Of a DNA stretch of 64,000 nucleotides, positions 58,376 through 64,000 are shown piece by piece. The first letter of the stretch is position 1, and each line of letters starts with the position of its first letter. The stretch is from Chlorokybus atmophyticus (taxonomy: Eukaryota > Streptophyta > Chlorokybophyceae > Chlorokybales > Chlorokybaceae), in the NCBI GenBank assembly GCA_009103225.1, contig RHPI01001507.1, forward strand, positions 551,057 through 615,056, read 5' to 3'. The notes beneath the pieces were generated by a model. The model did not search any database, was not told where the DNA came from, and was given only the letters and a program-made list of their open reading frames with translations. The translations under genes were made by a program, and so were the position numbers.

Positions 58376-58440
58376 GGATGAGAACGCCACGCCTGCCGCG
58401 ACCGCCCACACGACGACGGCGTTCTCATCCGCCGGCCAGC
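58376..58440. repeat. Inverted repeat just upstream of aconitase
   Basis: GGATGAGAACGCC (58376-58388) and GGCGTTCTCATCC (58428-58440) are perfect 13-bp arms around 39 bases, starting 58 bp upstream of the aconitase ATG. Probably in the promoter or 5'UTR. Confidence 0.9.
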
Positions 58441-58468
58441 CAAGCCGGCTGATGTGGCACAAAAGAGC

Positions 58469-58501
58469 TGCCGGCTGGTTGTTGGTAACAACCAGCCGGC
58501 A
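58469..58501. repeat. Perfect hairpin upstream of aconitase
   Basis: TGCCGGCTGGTTGTT, loop GGT, AACAACCAGCCGGCA: 15-bp perfect arms, 151 bp upstream of the aconitase start. Confidence 0.95.
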
Positions 58502-58910
58502 CGCTTTCCAGCACACTTTTTTGCACTTGTTTTGACCACTTTCGGCTGCAGCTTTGCCAGTCGGAGCAAGCTGGAGATGGGCACGAATACTTTTCTTGTT
58601 AACTCCGTGACAAGTTCAACTTTCTGGCACCTTTTGTGTGTTGGGAAAGTTTTGACGGCTTTATCAGCAAGATGAAGATAGGCACGTACACAGGATCGCA
58701 CTTGGGCTTTCCCTGTGTTGTTTGTGTTCAGAATTTGCCTTTTGTGACAACAGCTTTATGTGTTCGCGGGTTCTGCGGCGTACATTCCTGCTGGTAATGC
58801 TTGTCCCGACGTGATTTTGGCTTTTTGCAACCGTGTAGCCGGTGCAAGTTTGGGCCTCAAACTGAAATCTAGCATCATCTGTCGGAACTCCAACATTTTT
58901 CGGGAGCAGA

Positions 58911-58933
58911 AGAAGTTCTGCTGCAGAACTTCT
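58911..58933. repeat. Short perfect palindrome
   Basis: AGAAGTTCTGC and GCAGAACTTCT around a single T, about 600 bp upstream of aconitase. Confidence 0.85.
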
Positions 58934-61900
58934 GATCCAGCACTACAAAAGTTTCCCGTTGGCCTACTAAATTAAATGAAAGGGGCATGCCGAGACTTGC
59001 AGAGCTTTATCAACGCCAATCAGGTTACGCGCCTTTCGAGCCTGTGCAGGGACACAGGCTGTGTGTCACACATCAGTAGCTAAGACTTAGCTGCTAAGTG
59101 TACAATCTACCCCCATAATAAGAGTCGTTTATCCTTCACCTTTTCATTCCACTAACGGGGTTATTCTGTTGATGTTTGAAAAAATATATATATTCTTATA
59201 TCGTTTAAATACATTTATCAAGGTATTGGCTGATAACCTCAAGCCACAAAATTATATGCTGACGTGGCCCTAAAATCTTTATTTTATCATAACATGTGGT
59301 GTACTTGATGCATAATTAATATGTCGCAACATGTCTATTCATTTATAATAAAGGGATTATGCTCATACAAACCATTCCCCCACAATTGGGGCTAATTTTT
59401 AAAAAACAACAACAACAACAACAACAACATCAAGCCTTCGCTTTGATCTTATTAAATTCGAAAGTTAACTCTTGACCAACGATATTTTGCCTCTAAAACC
59501 ATCGATCTTGAAATATCATATGATCTTAGCGTAATTATCCTCAAAATTAAGTTTTTCAAGGGGGATAGAAGGCTGTAAATGAACAGATAAATGCATGTCT
59601 TCAACTGTCTCGTGTATAATGCAACACATCATTTAATGTGCATTTACATGTAGTAGATGCACATAAGACTGAACATGCAATGTACCTTGAACACACCATG
59701 TGAATCACTTATAATGTGCATTGCAACATTAGATATGTGTTATGTGCTTCAAGGGTACTGCCAAAGGTAGGTCGTCTTTTCAACTACGCATTTGAGTAAG
59801 CTGATATCAAGAGCAAGCGTAACCACCGCTGCCATCGGTTTATACCTTAGTAGTTGAGGTGTACTGTAGAAGATGGTTGATACAAACGCGTGCACGTGTT
59901 ATTACAAAACGATACTGAATAGTTGTGCAAGTCATGTATTGTTATGTTTTGTTGGAAACTATTAATTGCATCTTACATTGCAAATCGCACCATCAACATA
60001 AATGCGAGACCATTACACACATGGAAACTATCATGTCGAATCAAGGACATGCTTGGTTGCATGTGCAATCAACGGGCATTGTTGCCGCTACATTCACTAA
60101 AAACCTTTATGTACGTGATGGTGTATAAACCCTCTGCGTAAGCTTATGAAACGATATGATTTGACTTCGTTACTGTTATAATAAGTCACTCACGTTTTGC
60201 ACACATGGTGCAACCAGGGAGTTGATGGGAAGAGATGCCCGAGGCGTGTTAAACTCTATAGCATCCACGTAAAAAGCCGTTCGACATCATGCGCTACAGC
60301 CGTCAAGACCCAAAAGCTTATCAACATCACGCAAGTTGTTACCACTGTCGGGCATTTATTGCTTGAACATGTAATCTTAGCTGTCCAAATTATAACATGC
60401 ACGTGTGCCTGTAGACTTTGCTCTATAGTGGTTGCGTATCGCGTATGGTAGTGGCCAAGGCGCAAGTCATTAAGCAGTGCCACACTCAGTCACCTACCAA
60501 GCTAACGCATTTTCATCTCCGTGGCTTGAGGACCACAAGCAGAGATTGCCACCGGGTAGGCTACCCACATCCATATTTCATCATGCCCACACGCCCATGA
60601 GGCACATCACTGTTTACTAATCTGTATGGTCCAGCTGGGTATATCGGGCATATGCAGGCAGACCCCAACATGGTATGTAACAATGCCGATCATCTATGAT
60701 ACTGCCGTTGAGGTGGATGACACCATTTTTGACAATCGCGCAATGCCAAATGAGGCATTGCTAAATAAGACTAAGCATGGCAATTTAAACTTGAAGTGAA
60801 ATTGATCATGTCATATATGTTATACACATTGGGTTGTAATATTATGTGAAAAACAGAAATTTGGATATTGAAGCACGCAGCATATTATGCAGGAAAACCA
60901 CTATTGCTTGCGTGTTATGTTAACAAAACATGCACAACCCATAAGCTATCAACATGGACTCATGATAACACCGTGCTTTATTTCAGATGCATATTGTATA
61001 AGAAATGTATATCTCACAATTTAATGTGGCACCCTACAAATGATTATAGGCCATGCTTACAAATGCATATGCGGTCGTTATTTCATTGTTTGAATGCGTG
61101 TACAGTATTCACAAGGCGCATCTCAAATATTATTAAAGTGCCATCAACTTATAAAAGCCTTGTGTGCTTTGTGCCAAGCAAACCTTTGGTTTAATTCATT
61201 CAAGCACAAGCTAACATGTGCAAAACACATGTATTCTAGCACTGCATGAATTACTCTTATTTCTTGCATCCTGTAACATCCTGAGTTTCAAATGCATGCC
61301 ACATGAACGTCTACATACATTGGAATAGACTGCCACATGTCATGTGCACATCATATGTCATTGAATTATCTTATATTAGCATGCGATACAAATGATGTTG
61401 CTGTAAAGATGAATTAGCAACAAAAAGTTTGTATATGCACGCGCATGAGAACAAGCCCCTCGCCTACCGTATTTTGTTGAATACAACCCCTTTACAAACA
61501 AAGCCCCCCCCTCCCCCAATCAATGGGGGGTGTTGTATTTGCAATTACATGGGGGGGCGGGATGTATTTAATAAAGTACGGTAGCCGCGTTGAGCTTGGG
61601 TACTTGGAGTGCAGTATGCGGTTTTTTCTGTTGTCGTGTATGTCATTGCGTACCTGTCTTCAAGTCTATATGGTGTGTCTGCTTGTTCCAAGCCCCTCCA
61701 TTGTACCCTATACATGCGAACGTTGCACCAACAACAACATGCATCGCAACAAGCACATATAAAAGACAAGCACTAGGGGCCTTGTAGCTTTGAGATGAGT
61801 GTACGAGGACTCTGACTCAGTTGACAACATGCGAGGGCAGTAAAAAGGGTGGCGATGTCATCTGTCAGTGCCAGTCAAGTAGATGTTGAGAGTGACCACG

Positions 61901-62431
61901 ACGTTGTCGTCGTTGTCAACATGCATGACCGTTACGAATGCCTCGGCTTTTTTATTGCATGTAAAGAATTACATGCGAGCATACATTGTGTGCTTGCGTA
62001 CAATCTGTGATTATTTTCACAAAGGGCAGGCTAGGACCTGCGATTAAGTGCTGATGCAAGCAAGATTATCGCATGGACATGCACACACAAGCTTGTTCAG
62101 TACAACTTTCTCAACCGCATCGTTCCCAAGCAAGGCACACGAGAACAGGACGCATAACAATAAATGCCATCAACAACACCAATGGCGCTAGCTTAAAATC
62201 CGCAATGCATGGCTCCCTTATCATCGTTGTTCTCCCAAACTAACCTACAGATAGTAACAACCTGTCCCTTGGGGCAAAAATCCAATTGGGGCCAAAACCC
62301 CCGAGCTCAATATGTTGACATACACTCTTCCTGTCGCTATCTCCCGCTCTCAATGCCGCCAAAACTGCATCAATGTGTTTGCACCACCTACCCACACAAG
62401 CAACACACTATTATTCAACACCACCCTCTCC
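58934..62431. other. Intergenic region between aconitase and NRT2
   Basis: No gene recognised. An (AAC)n run lies at 59407-59429 after an A-rich stretch. Poly-G/C patches occur at about 61505-61560. Confidence 0.5.
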
Positions 62432-64000
62432 TTACGCGCTCTCGGTCTTTGCACTCTCGCCGGCAGCCACAATGACATCAGTAGCATTGTTGTTGTTGAA
62501 GACGGCGGGCGACTCCTTGTATGTGCGACGCATGTAGGCGCTGCCTCGCTCGGAGCGTGAGTTCTCGGCGAACTGAAGCACGGACGTGTGACGGTTCTGA
62601 GCACGCTCCTCCTCAGTGAACTCGCTCACGTAATAGTCCTCCTCGGTCGCGTCTGCCTGCGCGGGTGAATGTGTGTGTGAGTGCGTGCGTGCATGTGCGT
62701 GTACGTATACGTGTACGTGTACGTGTGCATGCAAATATGCACGAGCATGTGCGTGTGCGTGTGAACGCACGTGCATGTATGTGTGTGCGTGGGTGTGCGT
62801 GCGCACGTGTTAGCAAGAACACACGTTCGCGTCTGTGGGTATATGTGTGCGAATGGGCGTAACTTTTGTCTGTATGTGCGTGCGTGTTCTGCACACTCAC
62901 ACACGCACTGCAATCAGGAATAAATGCGTGTAGTACCTTGAATAACTCTGTGCAGTTTCATGAGCATCTATATGCACGCACGTATACAAACCAAACCACA
63001 CATGCCGTGCATGTGCACACACTACAGATGCATTGCCAAGCAGTCCATGCGACTCACCTTTGTGGAGGGTCGGAAGAACATGGAGCCCCACTGCGGGAAG
63101 TGAATCAGCACGCAGAGGAGAGACACCCCAACCATCGACAAGCCCAAGTAGGTGATTCCGTCCTCTGTCTTGATCCTCTCCGAGTTCTGAAAGAACACTC
63201 CCTGCACAGATTTGTGTGTACTAATTAAGTATGAACTCACAACCACCACAACGACAACAACGACAACATGAACAAAGGTAGTTGCAGCAACAGAAGTAGT
63301 GCAGTAGTGGCTGGTGTCATTGTTGTGGTGTCAACCGACAATGCGTACTACAACACTACAACAGTCACAAAAACAACAACAACAACGGCAACAGCAACGA
63401 CAACAGCAGCAGCAGCAGCAGCAGCAGAAGTGTCTGTGTTTTTTACTTGGACCAAAGCCGAGCCCGCGTTGCCGCCCGCGCCAACAAAGCCCGACACCAC
63501 GCCGAGGGCGCGGCGCGACACGAACGGCACCACGCCGAAACACGCACCCTCGGCAGCCTGTTGTCATGTTGTCATGTTGGGATGTTGGTGCGTTGTGTTG
63601 CTGTTGCTATGTTGTAACGTCGTGTTGTGCTTGCCTGCGTGAAGATGGCGTAGATCAACAGCGTCGCTATTGCTGCGCCCAGGTTGGACATCTTCCCGGT
63701 AACTATGCACATGACACCCGCCATTGTCTGCGGGCAACAGTTAAACACAGGTACGCACACGCAGGAATGCAGACGAGCACGGGTACACAAGTGCGCACAC
63801 TGGCATTCACATATGTGCGCGATGCATACGTGTATACGCGCTTACGCGCTCAGACACCACAAGAGGGTGCGTGTGCACATGTGCACACTCCCACGCTCCC
63901 ACTGACACTCTCTCTCACACACTCTCTCACACACCCACACACACCCATCCACCCACCCACCTGCAGTCCCCACAGCGTCCACAATCTCCCCCTCATCCCG
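62432..64000 (-). CDS. NRT2: High-affinity nitrate transporter NRT2, C-terminal part (5' end outside window)
   Basis: Exons on the minus strand: beyond 64000 to 63961, 63635-63727, 63447-63557, 63058-63201 and 62432-62656, all phase 0, ending in TAA, for about 203 residues. NRT2 is a 12-helix major-facilitator proton/nitrate symporter of the plasma membrane. The family signature GMRGRLW occurs at the first exon. [17 protein letters not shown] and GAGGN form the conserved nitrate-signature region of the second half. HFPQWGSMF ends the last helix, and the cytosolic tail has [15 protein letters not shown] and [10 protein letters not shown], typical of plant and green-algal NRT2. The intron 63558-63634 begins GC rather than GT. 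The tail has a run of Asn and ends AKTESA. Confidence 0.95.
62657..63057. repeat. GT/CA-rich NRT2 intron
   Basis: The last NRT2 intron is dominated by TGTGCGTG and TACGTG simple sequence at about 62665-62900. The ends are GT (62657 side in plus view is the acceptor) and AG on the coding strand. Confidence 0.8.
63358..63426. repeat. (ACA)n/(CAG)n trinucleotide run in NRT2 intron
   Basis: ACAACAACAAC-type and CAGCAGCAGCAG repeats lie in the intron 63202-63446. Confidence 0.85.

Noticed and set aside
62613-62913. His/Thr/Arg-rich frames
   Set aside because: They lie in the GT/CA-rich last intron of NRT2.

Overview
This is eukaryotic nuclear DNA, most likely from a green alga or an early streptophyte. 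The evidence is three intron-containing host genes plus a dense load of plant-type LTR retrotransposons (Ty3/gypsy chromoviruses and Ty1/copia). The NRT2-type nitrate transporter has the plant/green-algal C-terminal signature, and the aconitase is of the IRP1/AcnA type with an Ala/Ser-rich organelle presequence. The species cannot be fixed from the sequence. Gene density is low, and five assembly gaps occur (4928, 11285-11371, 24613, 38828-39022, 49748-50114), several beside G-runs.

Layout. 1-10.8 kb: a dispersed repeat (copy A), then a decayed gypsy pol that is split by a nested gypsy element (A, 2429-8694) with two LTRs, a PBS, a PPT and a GGGCC target duplication. 11.1-15.0 kb: a RING-like fragment, then decayed coding exons of an unrecognised minus-strand gene. 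15.0-20.5 kb: a copia nest, namely a copia element missing its catalytic YVDD region, a solo LTR with a TGCAA target duplication, and a second, internally deleted copia with its 3' LTR. 20.6-22.5 kb: an unrecognised plus-strand multi-exon gene. Within both unrecognised genes the best reading frames are interrupted almost only by TAG. 22.8-38.8 kb: minisatellites, repeat copy B, a tRNA-derived SINE, hairpins, about 1.1 kb of CA/TATATG microsatellite, and no convincing gene. 39.0-46.3 kb: an 805-bp direct duplication next to a gap, then gypsy element B on the minus strand (40286-46335) with 672-bp LTRs and a CAAAC target duplication.

The right third holds the host genes. 49.05-50.4 kb (+) encodes a small secreted protein with two H-x-T motifs like 2H phosphoesterases. 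52.9-58.3 kb (-) is a 17-exon aconitase whose splice phases all close to a 1015-residue protein. 62.4 kb to the window end (-) is the 3' part of an NRT2 nitrate transporter, including one GC-AG intron. The secreted-protein gene and aconitase are convergent; aconitase and NRT2 lie in tandem. No operon-like organisation is expected or seen.

The retroelements share one pattern of decay: conserved Gln and Trp codons turned into stops by C-to-T or G-to-A change. This suggests methylation-driven mutation of silenced repeats.
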